Source: Papio anubis (Eukaryota > Chordata > Mammalia > Primates > Cercopithecidae). Taken from it: a DNA stretch of 64,000 nt. The first letter of the stretch is position 1. Every line of letters begins with the position of its first letter. Shown here one piece after another: positions 10,690-20,440 of this stretch. The notes beneath the pieces are model-generated. The model was given only the letters and a program-made list of their open reading frames with translations, ran no database searches and was not told where the DNA came from. The translations under genes and the position numbers were made by a program. The stretch spans positions 149,106,262 to 149,170,261 of the forward strand of contig NC_044978.1 of the NCBI RefSeq assembly GCF_008728515.1, given 5' to 3'.

Positions 10690-10860
10690 TCCAACAGCTA
10701 GATTCACAGAAAAGATGAGTTTTTAAATTGTCACCTGTCTGATTCCTATGCTTCTCAGCTGGTTCAGAATTTAAGCAGGGGAAAGAAAGATGTCATATTT
10801 ACTGATCCCCTAAATTCCCAATATCTGTTATTCAGTTGGAAACTTGAAAAACCAAGAGTA
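10690..10860. repeat. Copy A of a repeat also present at 15060-15200
   Basis: CCTGTCTGATTCCTATG, then AGCTGGTTCAGAATTTAAGC and AGGGGAAAG, line up with 15085-15200 at roughly 70 percent by eye. The family is not recognised. Flanking DNA at 10233-10689 and 10861-10984 shows no gene. Confidence 0.45.
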
Positions 10861-10984
10861 GAGAGGCTTCTCCTGCAGTCAAGGCAGTTGGGGCTCTAGG
10901 GTCAGCTTGGATCGGTCACGTGTTTTAATCTTGGTAGCTGGCAGGTGTCTACATCATTCCATGCAGCTGGGTTCTGCCACTGGC

Positions 10985-11105
10985 TTTTAAAGTTTTATTT
11001 TAAATTGACATAATTGTACGTGGTTATGGGGTACAGTATGATGTATTGATACATATATACATTGTGTAATGATCAAATCAGGGTAATCAGCAACATGTGC
11101 TAATT
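10985..11105 (-). mobile_element. L1MA/L1PB-type 3' end fragment, antisense
   Basis: TTTTATTTTAAATTGACATAATTG, GGGGTACAGTATGATGTATTG and TAATGATCAAATCAGGGTAATC are the reverse of a typical older L1 3' end. Confidence 0.75.
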
Positions 11106-11933
11106 ACCATTGGCTTTTAACTGGTGTGGCCGAGCAGAAGACTTCAGGCTTTAGCAAGTGTGGGCCCTGTAGGATTCCAACCCTGACTTAGGGTGGCTTT
11201 ATTCACAGGTGAATGGCTATTTTTGTACAGGCAAGAAAATATTTTTATGTAGGTAGGGCTGTAGTTGCCAGCCTTGGAAAACAGTCAGAATGGAGGCCAA
11301 AATATGGAAAGTTCTTTGAAATAAAACTCTTTTAGATGTATCTGGAGGTTGAATGACTTTGTGCTGCTGTTTCTCAGCTCTGCCTGTTGGCCAGAACTTG
11401 CAAGAGAAGACACAGCTGAGTTCTAGGTGCACTGCGAACACCAGTAGTTCTAGCATTAAAAGACCAGTGCCAGGCCCAAGGAGGCAGCATTATTTTGGCT
11501 GTCTCAGAATCCATGAACTACCTTCAGGGACAAAAGAGGGAATGTGGCTTGTCATTATGCGGCATGCCAAAGTCTCTGAAGAGTCACCTAGGAAAAGTAG
11601 TATTGTATATTCAAAATAAACAAACAGAATATGCCATCTTCTTGGGTTGAGGTAGAGAACAACTCAATAAAATTATTACAAACCCACGGGCTTATCCCTA
11701 GGAACCAGGGAATGAAGGAAGAATACAAATGCTTTGAAGAATGTGCTTCAGTTTGACAATGGTATCAGCAGCAGTGGAAGACTGGAAACAAAATAAAGAA
11801 GGCAAGCTGATTAAAAGCTAAAGAAAAGAAAGATTTTTCCTGAGGGAAAGACAGGTGAGATAGAAGACAGGTGAGATAGATATAAACTCTTTAAAAGCCA
11901 GAAGATGTGCCTAAGCCTGTCTGCTCCTAAAAA
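11106..11933. other. Intronic sequence with a 16-bp tandem duplication
   Basis: No gene recognised. The two overlapping open frames near 11217-11619 lack splice context and homology that I know. A perfect head-to-tail duplication of AGACAGGTGAGATAGA lies at 11849-11864 and 11865-11880. Confidence 0.45.
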
Positions 11934-12106
11934 GGGGGAGGGAGAGCATCAGGATAAACAGCTAATGCATGTGAGGCTTAATACCTAGGTGATGGGTTTG
12001 TAGATGCAGCAAACTACCATGAGACATGTTTACCTATGTAACAAACCTGCACGTCCTGCAGGTTTTTATTTAATTATAAATAAATTAAATAACACAATAA
12101 AAAAGG
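11934..12106 (+). mobile_element. Short 5'-truncated L1 3' end, sense
   Basis: GGGGGAGGGAGAGCATCAGG, GGTTTGTAGATGCAGCAAAC and CTATGTAACAAACCTGCACG follow the L1 3' UTR, ending in an A/T-rich tail with CAATAAAAAA. The flanks both contain AAAAAGGGG, a possible target duplication confounded by the element's own G-rich start. Confidence 0.8.
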
Positions 12107-12223
12107 GGTGAATAAGAAAAGTGGAGAGATCTTTAATCTGTTACTAGATCAGAAAGGGTGACCTGGGCCCAGGGAAACCCAAAAGACAGAAGGCAGGATC
12201 TCAGAAGACAACTTGGAATTACT

Positions 12224-12237
12224 CCTCTAGAGGGCGC
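12224..12237 (+). promoter_or_regulatory. CTCF-like motif
   Basis: CCTCTAGAGGGCGC matches the CTCF core CCASYAGRKGGCRS at 13 of 14 positions, keeping the conserved AG...GGGC block. It lies in apparently non-repetitive intron. Occupancy is untested. Confidence 0.4.
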
Positions 12238-13051
12238 AAAAACCCAGAAAACTTTTGCAAACTTATTAAAAACGTTCAGAGTCCACAGTAAGAGCCATGG
12301 GAGACTCACACCCTGATGACTGGGTCAGTGTACAAAGTAGTTACCTATGTGGGCAGGTGTGATATGAAAAAGCTTCGGAAAGCAGCATAAAATACTCAAA
12401 GAATTCCTAGGTGAGTTTTCAGGTGATAGAGCCAGCGTACGAGGCATGCAGGTGTTTTCTATGCCCTGAGGGACTTGCTTGAGAAACTTATGAGATCAGA
12501 ACTCAAAGGGAAGACAGAGACAAGATGAGACATATTTATGTGAACAGATAGGCTAATAATAGAGCAGTTCAGGTTTAGGGTCTATGCTTATGTGATAGGA
12601 GAGTATTACCCAGGTGGTATTCTCCAATCTAGAGAAAGGCACAATTTATTTGAAAAGTAGGCGTCTCTGGCATATCAAGAACATAATTTCACATTTTTCA
12701 CCACAGGAGAGTCCACATGATGAAATCTAAAGAGATATCTTAGAAAATCAAGTCATTTTGGCAGTAAATCAAAGCAGGAGAGGGAGAAGGCCCTCAAATT
12801 CAGTAAACAGGGCTAGTCCCATATGTATTAGATAATGGAAGAAACCAAGTTAAAGTTAAATTGTCAGAAATTCCTGGGTCTTCCTAAAATACTGCTATTG
12901 CAGAGAAAGATTACACAGCGAAATGCACCTTAGGCTTCAAACAATCAAAGTCTGAGGGAAGATAGTGTTTTAAGGAGAACACGGCAGAAGAAATGGTTGT
13001 CAGCAGGCTCTCGAGATAACAGCAGCACTTTCAGCTCCGGAGTTTTCTTCA
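12238..13051. other. Intronic sequence, nothing recognised
   Basis: About 0.8 kb of purine-rich DNA without a coding, RNA or repeat call. Confidence 0.4.
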
Positions 13052-13370
13052 GGCTGCCGGGCACGGTGGCTCATGTCTGTAACCCCAGCACTTTGGGAGG
13101 CCGAGGTGGGCTGACTGCCTGAGCTTAAGAGTTCGAGACCAGCCTTGGCAACATGGTGAAACCCCATCTCCACTAAAAAAAATCCAAAGATTAGCCAGGC
13201 CTGGTGGCATGGGCCTGTAATCCCAGCTACTCGGGAGGCTGAGGCACAAGAATTGTTGAATGCCGGTGGGTGGAGGGTGCAGTGAGCCGAGATCACACCA
13301 TTGCACTCCAGCCTGGGTGACAGAGCCAGAGCCTGCCTCAAAAAATAAACAAATAAAAAATAAAAATAAA
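13052..13370 (+). mobile_element. Old Alu (AluJ/S-type), sense
   Basis: From GGCTGCCGGGCACGGTGG to a TAAA-rich tail. The body is strongly diverged (GAGCTTAAGAGTTCG, CCAGCCTTGGCAACATGG, TGTTGAATGCCGG), consistent with an older subfamily. No sharp target duplication. Confidence 0.92.
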
Positions 13371-13628
13371 ATCTCAGGCAATTCTCCAGCTGGAACAAAT
13401 TTGTGGATTCAGTGAAAATCATTCCTCACTGCAGCACTGGGGTGCTAGAAACCTGGGCTCACAGGGGAAAAGGGGAGAGAGAAGTGTGGAACATTACCAC
13501 TGAGGAAACTCTCAAACAGAACTTGATCCTGAGGTTGCCACCATTCCAAATGTTGAAATTTGCAAGGCAGGAATGTGTCAATGTCATGTCTTCTGATGGA
13601 AGACAGTACACCTAAGGAAAAACGTCCT
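13371..13628. other. Intronic sequence, nothing recognised
   Basis: Unassigned DNA between the Alu and the hairpin cluster. The open frame at 13403-13615 has no recognised homology. Confidence 0.4.
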
Positions 13629-13661
13629 CCTTAATATGGTAAACAGAGTGCCATATTAAGG
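13629..13661. repeat. Perfect 11-bp inverted repeat
   Basis: CCTTAATATGG (13629-13639) and CCATATTAAGG (13651-13661) are exact reverse complements around an 11-nt loop. GGTAAACAG occurs on both sides of the right arm. Confidence 0.85.
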
Positions 13662-13703
13662 TAAACAGTGTTCAATCAATCTCTTGATGGCAGCATTCTC
13701 TTA

Positions 13704-13769
13704 AATCTAGGTTCACTGGAGTGCAGGTGTAGTGAACCTAAATAATCTAGGTTCACTGGAGTGCAGGTG
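13704..13769. repeat. 40-bp period direct repeat with internal hairpin
   Basis: A 26-bp segment beginning AATCTAGGTTCACTGG is repeated exactly at 13704-13729 and 13744-13769. Between the copies, AGTGAACCTA is the reverse complement of TAGGTTCACT within the first copy. Confidence 0.9.
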
Positions 13770-14990
13770 CAGACCAACTGGCATCCCGGCAAGGTGGAAA
13801 CCGGGACTTTCCTGATCACTGTCTTTCACTTGCTACCACTGAAATCTCTGCTATGGTTTTTGACAACACAAAGTGTGGATTTGGGAAACACAAGGATGCC
13901 TGGACTAACTTCTTTAGGGCCTGGGGCTAACTTGTTTTCTACATTTCATGGGTGCTTGCTGTGTTTTCTTATCTCTTCAGAAACTTAACATTTTATTTGT
14001 GAGATGCTGGAGCAGTGACACGCATCCAGGAGGACAGTCCAAGCTTGCCTACAGTGTCACGAATGCCTCTGAATTAGACTGAACAGATAAAATATTGAGA
14101 TCAATTTTGAAATTTAAAAAAATCTTATCCCACAAAAGCAAGAGAATTTTCTCTTCAACATCAATTATTTTGAAATGTGACTTAACTACTTCGTAGTTTA
14201 ATTCTTTGGAACATTAATTTTTAAACTTTAATTTCTCCCTTTGTAATGAGATTTATATTCAAGTATAGAAGTGTTTATAGTATTATCATTTCACTTCTGC
14301 AACAGATGGGCTGTCATTTCAGTTTGTTACAGAACCTCTGAAGTTGGAAATGTGGTTACAGGTAAACGGGGATGGGAAATAGAAAACAGATTGACTTTAG
14401 ATACAGCGTAACTTTGGTATTAGTTTCATAATCATGTATTTCTGTCATGTTTGGAGCTTTCAGCAGATAAAATAAACACAGCCAAGGGAGGATGCCCAAA
14501 GCAGCAGTAGTGGACTCTGAGGGAGTGGCCTCATGGAGCTGGAGGCAGTCCTGCCCTGACAGATGTTAACCTTGCACTCCAGGTGGCAGCCATACAGAGG
14601 GATAACCCAGAGTCTCAGTGGCTGATCCCAGTGACGCTGAGAGAACACAAACCTGGGGATGTTAAATGGGATTCGATATCCCACTCCAGGTGTTTCTATT
14701 TAGAGGAGCTCCATTAGATTAACACCCATGGTTTTTATCCACCTTCACTCACTCCACCCAGGAGAGCAGGCGTTACTGATGATGATGTGGGGAGAGGAAG
14801 TGGGATATGAGTGACTCAGCCCTCTCTACCTCACTCTGGGCTCTGTCTGCTCAAATCCATGCTAGCTGTGCTGGCAGTTCAGCTCAAATCCTCCACAGGG
14901 CACATTTCAGGCTTCTTGGGATGGGGCTAGGGCTTGGCGGGAGGGTTGAAGTGTTAGGATCACCAGTGGGTGGTTCATTCTGTCTCTTGA
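13770..14990. other. Intronic sequence, nothing recognised
   Basis: No family identified. GC content rises at 14460-14960 and several short open frames occur, none with a recognised motif or convincing splice sites. Confidence 0.4.
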
Positions 14991-15032
14991 AAGATTAAAT
15001 ACTTAAAAAAAAAAAAAAAAGATTAAATACTT
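14991..15032 (+). mobile_element. Orphan poly(A) insertion with target duplication (candidate)
   Basis: AAGATTAAATACTT at 14991-15004 is repeated exactly at 15019-15032, and only A residues lie between. This looks like an L1-machinery event that inserted just a poly(A) tail. A simple duplication with later A expansion is the alternative. Confidence 0.55.
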
Positions 15033-15059
15033 TTGCTTGACATTGGGATCTAAGTCATT

Positions 15060-15200
15060 TCCTTCAATAGCTTTATCATAAAAAAGGTGAGATTTTAATC
15101 TCCATCTACCTGATTCCTGGAACCACCTTTCAACTGGTTCTGAATTTAAACAGGAGAAAGAGCATTTCCTGATTGGCTAAGTCCCTAAATCTTGGCCTTC
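15060..15200. repeat. Copy B of the repeat at 10690-10860
   Basis: CTACCTGATTCCTGG, CAACTGGTTCTGAATTTAAAC and AGGAGAAAG align with the earlier copy. Unnamed. Confidence 0.45.
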
Positions 15201-15479
15201 ATCAAGACTGGGGGGAACGTTTATCTTAAATAGTTTGTCAGAATCAATACAGAATGTGGATGAAGCCTCCAAATTCCACCCGCCTGCTCACATTCTAGCT
15301 TCGTCACTTGCTAGCTGTGAATACTTAAGAAATTTTAAAAAACTCTCAAAGTAGCATTTGTAATATGAAAATAATGTAGTACTTACTCCACAAAAGTTTT
15401 GGTAAAACAAAATGAGATAATGTAGACTCTTCATGAAATCCACTTTTTTTTTGGCTTGTGATTCCTTAGCATATAGTTC
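15201..15479. other. Intronic sequence, nothing recognised
   Basis: Unassigned AT-rich DNA. Confidence 0.4.
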
Positions 15480-15740
15480 CTAATAATAACCATAGCTAGC
15501 ATTTATTCAAGGCATACTATGGGTAAGAGCCTATGCTAAGCAACATAAACACAATATCCTATTTGATCTTCATAAAAATTGTATAGTAAGTTTTAATATT
15601 ATTCAAAGTTTATAAATGAAGGAATTAAAGCCTAGAGGGACAAAAACATCTGTTCAAGGTCACACATTATATGACTGATAGAACAGATATGTAAATACTG
15701 ATGGTCTGATTTCAGAGTCCATACTCTTAAATAGTATAGT
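15480..15740 (-). repeat. MIR, antisense
   Basis: Antisense MIR order: TAAGAGCCTATGCTAAGCAAC, ATCCTATTTGATCTTCATAA, TATAAATGAAGGAATTAAAGCC, TTCAAGGTCACACATTATATG, GAGTCCATACTCTTAAATAG. Confidence 0.75.
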
Positions 15741-15754
15741 CTCCCCCAAAATAA

Positions 15755-15834
15755 CATCTGCCATTTATTGACTGTCTACTGCAGCACACATTAGGAGCTG
15801 TATCTCATATAATTTCCCCAATCCTAGGTAGGTT
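15755..15834 (-). repeat. Short MIR or L2 fragment, antisense
   Basis: CATTTATTGACTGTCTACTG and CTCATATAATTTCCCCAATCC resemble the end of MIR/L2 in reverse, directly followed by a MIR in the opposite orientation. Confidence 0.45.
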
Positions 15835-16030
15835 AAGAGTCCGGACTTCATCATCAAACAGATGTGGTTTTGAATTCCAACTACAATTTTCTAGCCTAGT
15901 AGCCTAGTAGCCCTTAATAAGTTAATCTGAATGTTTATTTTTCATCTGTAAATCAGGATAACAATACCTGCAACTCACAGGGTTGCTGTAAAGATTGAGA
16001 AAATGCTTAGTGCTTGACTCACTAGAAGCA
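15835..16030 (+). repeat. MIR, sense
   Basis: AATAAGTTAATCTGAATGTTT, TTCATCTGTAAATCAGGATAAC and GTTGCTGTAAAGATTGAG give the MIR core. A small TAGCCTAG triplication sits at about 15892-15912. Confidence 0.75.
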
Positions 16031-16156
16031 ATCAATGAAATGCATTAATTCTTATTCTCATTTTAGAGATGAATGTAAAAGAAGTGGTGGAGCCAAGTTC
16101 AACTCCTTCTTGCTTTTCCTTTTCTGTTGTTTCCAGTAATTTCTGCTCTTTCCAGT

Positions 16157-16196
16157 GCTAATATATATGTGAAATATATATATACACACACACGTA
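16157..16196. repeat. TA/CA microsatellite
   Basis: ATATATATGTG and ATATATATATACACACACAC form a short compound dinucleotide tract. Confidence 0.8.
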
Positions 16197-16419
16197 TCTG
16201 AAAGAGAACATGGGGTAAAGCAGTAGGCTTCCAGTTGTATTCCATGGAGCCAGTTAGGGCCTCTCGGGGTGGAATGGAAATAGGTACAGATAGGAGAGAA
16301 GTCCAAGTGCCCATTCGTCCCTCACTAAGAACAGTTGTGCCTACATTGGTAATAGAGTTTGAGGAAATGTTTATTTAATCAAGGTGTTCCTTGGCAAAAC
16401 AAAAACAAAACCTCCCTGA

Positions 16420-16605
16420 GAGCCACAGGCTTGCAGTCAGGAGGCCTCGGGTTGGGACTACATCATTGTCTACTCATGTACGGTCTCGGTCAGTTCTGCT
16501 GCACAATTCTGTGTCTCAGTGAACTCACACCAACAGAAAGCATTATAAAATCTGAATACCTCCTGGAGGTATTTAGAGGATTAAATAATAAAACATATGT
16601 CATGT
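16420..16605 (+). repeat. MIR-like fragment, sense
   Basis: GCTTGCAGTCAGGAGGCCTCGGG resembles the MIR 5' region, with TGTGTCTCAGTGAACTCAC and GAGGATTAAATAATAAAACA later. Degraded. Confidence 0.6.
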
Positions 16606-16644
16606 GCTTTCTGAAATACAAAAGCATGACACAAAAGGGAATGT

Positions 16645-16800
16645 ACCCTGAAACTAGACTATTGGGGTTTGAATTCCAGCTCCCCAGTTACTGTGTGACT
16701 CTGGGAAAGTTATTCAACCTCTCTGTGTCTCTGTTTGTTCTGTGAAGTGCAGACAACAGTACCATCCTCATCATTCTGTTGGACAGACTAAATGGCTTAA
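16645..16800 (+). repeat. MIR, sense
   Basis: GGGGTTTGAATTCCAGCTCC, TGTGTGACTCTGGGAAAGTT and CAACCTCTCTGTGTCTCTG are a clear MIR core. It follows the previous MIR closely in the same orientation. Confidence 0.85.
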
Positions 16801-18044
16801 GTCCTTCTAACAGAATGATGTTGGATATGTTTGATATATTTATTCTTAGTCTTATATTTGACCAACTATATTAGCTCTGACCATCACAATTCTTCCTGTG
16901 AGAAGCCTGCAAAACAGACCAGAAAATGTTATCCTTAGGTATAACACTGGATAAATTTATGAACCCTGTCATGTGGTTTTCCACTGAATTACCAGACCAC
17001 TAGAATGAAAGATTTTGGGGGGAGTTGAGTAGGGTAAGTGAGGAGTCCAGATTATCAAGGATTTGGCAAGTTTCAGATTTCCTTTATATAATTAGCTTGA
17101 AAGTCGTTATAAAATGTGAACTGAAATTGGAAGTAGCTTTATAACCTCAACACAAATGAATTCGAGCAATTCCATTAGTTTTATAGTTTCTAATTGTAAA
17201 ACCATCAAAACAAATGTTTGTTCCCAAAGCAGCTTTCAAACAACAAATAAGTCCTCGTGAATTTCAGCAAAAAGCCCAATTCTTTAAACTTCTCCATTTT
17301 TAAAGAAACCAGTTGTTGAGCCCAGCATTACAGAAAAGGCCTATTTTTTTATTTTTATGATTTACAAAATTACATTTAGAGAGGACACATGGGGGAGTGT
17401 ATTGAAAGAAACACTTTCACAAGAGTCACCAAATTACAAGTCCTTCTGACTCAAAGGTCACTCAAATTAAAAAAAAAAAAATTCAGGGAAACAAGGCAAA
17501 ATACAAGAACCAGCAGAATGGTGATTGTATAACAAGCTGAGGAATTGTCCTAACATCCTGGCAAAATCAGGTTAGAATTTGGCTGGCATTTGCCATTGCT
17601 ACATGGGAAAATGGAGTTCCTTCCCTTCTTGAAATTGTGGTCCATCATCCAAAATGGACAACTGATGCCCTGTCACAAAGTTCACTTTCTTAACGAAAAG
17701 TCTCTAATATTATGATTTTTGGGGAACTGTTTTTCATGTTCTCTTTGAGAAAGTTTAGATAATAAAATTGAACTTAAACTTGTCCATAAAGATGACTGTC
17801 ATATTTCTTTTATTTCAATTCAGACATCAATATAGGAGAGCAAAACAGAACATTTAAAGTTTTCCAAATCAAAGTCACTGTTAATATTTTTTGAAGTGCT
17901 TGTGGCAGGGATGTGGAGCACACACAGGAACTTAAGTTGGCAAGGGTGAAATATGGGTGAAGGGCATACAGAACCACAGAGTATTTTCTTAATCATAATC
18001 AAAATTAGGATTAGAAATCTATTTCTTAATTATAAGAAATTCTA
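16801..18044. other. Intronic sequence, nothing recognised
   Basis: About 1.2 kb AT-rich DNA with an A14 run near 17468. No coding exon or repeat family assigned. Confidence 0.4.
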
Positions 18045-18200
18045 ACCTAAAATGTTTAATGATTAATTTTTAATTGATAAATAATAATTGTATACAATTA
18101 CAGCATACAACGTGTTGTTTTGCTATATGTTTACAATGTAGAATGATTAAACGAGACTAATTAAAAAAATCCATCACTTCACATACTTTTTGTGGTGAAA
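18045..18200 (-). mobile_element. Old L1 3' end fragment, antisense
   Basis: TTTTTAATTGATAAATAATAATTG, TTTTGCTATATGTTTACAATG and AAAATCCATCACTTCACATAC match the reverse of an older L1 3' end, the same class as 10985-11105. Confidence 0.7.
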
Positions 18201-18345
18201 CATTTAAAAAATGTTTTAAAGTTATTTTAAGTTATTTAAACTTATTAAACTTATAATACATTTAAATTATTTAAACTTATATACTTTTAAGTTATGCAAA
18301 CTTATTTTAAATTATTAACTACTTTAAATTATTTTATTTTGAAGA
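18201..18345. repeat. AT-rich low-complexity tract
   Basis: Repeated TTATTTTAAGTTATTTAAAC and TTATTAAACTTATAA motifs form a cryptically repetitive, partly palindromic AT tract. Confidence 0.8.
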
Positions 18346-18366
18346 TGTCTTTCCTCCTGAACTTTT

Positions 18367-18657
18367 TTTTTTGAGACGGAGTTTTGCTCTTGTTGCCCAG
18401 GCTGGAGTGCAATGGCGTGATCTTGGCTCACCGCAACCTCTGCCTCCTGGGTTCAAGCGATTCTCCTGACTCAGCCTCCCGAGTAGCTGGGATTACAGGC
18501 ATGTGCCACCACGCCTGCCTAATTTTTTTTGTATTTTTAGCAGAGACGGGATTTCTCCATGTGGGTCAGGCTGGTCTCAAACTCCCAACCTCAGGTGATC
18601 CACCCGCCTCGGCCTCCCAAGGTGCTGCGATTAGAGGCGTGAGCCACCATGCCCAGT
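18367..18657 (-). mobile_element. Alu (AluSp/Sq-like), antisense
   Basis: TTGAGACGGAGTTTTGCTC through GAGCCACCATGCCCAGT. GGTCAGGCTGGTCTCAAACTC suits AluSp/Sq. A perfect 13-bp duplication CTCCTGAACTTTT lies at 18354-18366 and 18658-18670. Confidence 0.95.
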
Positions 18658-18670
18658 CTCCTGAACTTTT

Positions 18671-19184
18671 ATAACAACTTTGGTCTGACAGTGAAAACAG
18701 TAAGAAAAAAATTATGTGGACATTTGCAGGTCTTTATAAAACCTTATGAGTGAATTTCATTTTTTTTGTTTTACTAAGCTAAACATTGAGTTATATTTTC
18801 AAAAAACATGATCTTCTCTTTCATCGGAAAGAGAAGCGAGTGAGCACTTCATTTGCTGAGGCAATGCTGAAGGTTGCTACATCTTTGCTCATCAAATCAC
18901 GTAGCGATTGGGGTGGTCACTACTCTTGCATCTGTCATTGAGTTTGGCCTGTGTGGCACTGGCCTATAATTGAGTCTGTCCTAAAGAAAGCCGTCAGCAA
19001 ACAGTTAATACTCTACAAGCTGCCTTTGAGAACCCAAATTTGAGTATTTCTAAGAATTCTGCAATAGGAAAATGATAAAATGTTTCAGAGGTTAGATGGA
19101 ATCATGACATTTCATATCACAAAATGTTTTTTGAATTTGAGTAATTTTACATTCATCCCAATACAGTAGATATGTATTCCTAAT
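18671..19184. other. Intronic sequence, nothing recognised
   Basis: About 0.5 kb of AT-rich DNA downstream of the Alu, without a gene, RNA or repeat call. Confidence 0.4.
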
Positions 19185-19330
19185 ACATGAGGCTTTATGC
19201 TAGGTACTTGGGACAAAGGAAAAAGATAAAAATTCCTCCTGAGGATTCATAATGTATTGCGAGAGAATGATAAGCTCATGCAAAACTCTAATATAAGCAT
19301 AAACAGAGGTCCTTGTGACTGACATGAAAG
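19185..19330 (+). repeat. L2-like fragment
   Basis: TTATGCTAGGTACTTGGGAC and AAAAATTCCTCCTGAGGATTC resemble L2-type text in a dispersed, decayed form. Confidence 0.4.
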
Positions 19331-19364
19331 CGTGGACCGATATTTTTAAAAGTCACCATGTTTT

Positions 19365-19500
19365 AGGCTATTTGTGCACTAAACACTTTGCATATATTAA
19401 TACTGACAATAAACATGAAGTATTAATATCAAGTAGTATTATCAATAAAGATGAGGAAAGGAAGGTTCAATGAGATTAAGGTTTGTAGAATCAGGATTAA
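19365..19500 (-). repeat. Decayed MIR, antisense
   Basis: GCACTAAACACTTTGCATATATT and AAGATGAGGAAAGGAAGG fit a worn antisense MIR. Confidence 0.5.
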
Positions 19501-19824
19501 CCAAGATTTCTAGGAATGGCTGAAACTTTCCATGTCAGCTTTTGAGAACAATATGTCTAATATAACCATGTTCCACCTCCTACAAGCTGGAAGCATTAAT
19601 CTTGCTCTAGAGCCTCTGACAAAAAAAGAGAGACTGTGTTCTTAACCATTAGCTCTGTTGCTTTCTCTGAGGCAGGAATTAATAAAAAATTCCAATGGCT
19701 GATACATATATAAAAAATATTTTTAAGTGTTATTGGTAGCCAAAAAATGTGAAATAAATATGATATCCCTTCTTTCACCTATCTAATTTAATTTACAAAT
19801 GTTTTAAGTAGTGACACTATTCAG

Positions 19825-20200
19825 AACTGATAATGTTGCTATGAGATGGACATTCTCATTGTCTCTGGGTAGAAACACATATTGCAAAATCCTTCCAGAA
19901 AACAAGTACAGAATCAAGATGGTTCACAAGTATTCATAACTTTGACCTAGTAATTCTGCATCTCAGAGTTTACCTTCACAGAAAATATTAGGCAGTTTGA
20001 TTTATAGGAAAATGTTAAATTCATTAATATTTATAATAAATGCTTGACAATGACCTTCATATCTAAAAAAAGGGATTGTTTAAATACATAACAGTTCATT
20101 CATTTGCTAGAATATCATACACTTATTAAAATCATGATTTCAAGGCATATTATCATTGGAAAATACTTTATGATAAAATACTGGAAACAAGTTCTCTAAA
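19825..20200 (+). mobile_element. Old L1ME-type fragment, sense
   Basis: TTTGACCTAGTAATTCTGCATCTC, then AATATTTATAATAAATGC, GATTGTTTAAATACATAACAG and GAATATCATACACTTATTAAAA follow the end of ORF2 and 3' region of old L1s. It ends against a MIR. Confidence 0.65.
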
Positions 20201-20202
20201 GC

Positions 20203-20440
20203 CACAGTATGATACAATGGTTTAAAAGTGAATCCAGAGTAAGACCCCGTAAGTTTATACCTCACCTGTGACTGCTTGCTTGGCAACCTTGGGCAAGTTA
20301 ATCTTTCTATGTGTCAGTCTCTTCATCAGGAAAAAAGAAGTTACAACAATAATGTCTATGGCAGAAGATTCTTAACGAAATTAAATAAAAACATACAGAT
20401 AAGCACTTAGTACAGGGCCCAGCATATTTAAAATATTAGT
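20203..20440 (+). repeat. MIR, sense, nearly complete
   Basis: CAGTATGATACAATGGTTTAAAAG, CAACCTTGGGCAAGTTAATC, GTGTCAGTCTCTTCATCAG and GCACTTAGTACAGGGCCCAGC give the whole MIR order. Confidence 0.85.

Noticed and set aside
13000..13422. A 140-codon minus-strand frame with zinc-finger-like look
   Set aside because: It is the translated antisense strand of an Alu, like the frames at 3150, 18384, 24538, 32420, 50264 and 59720.
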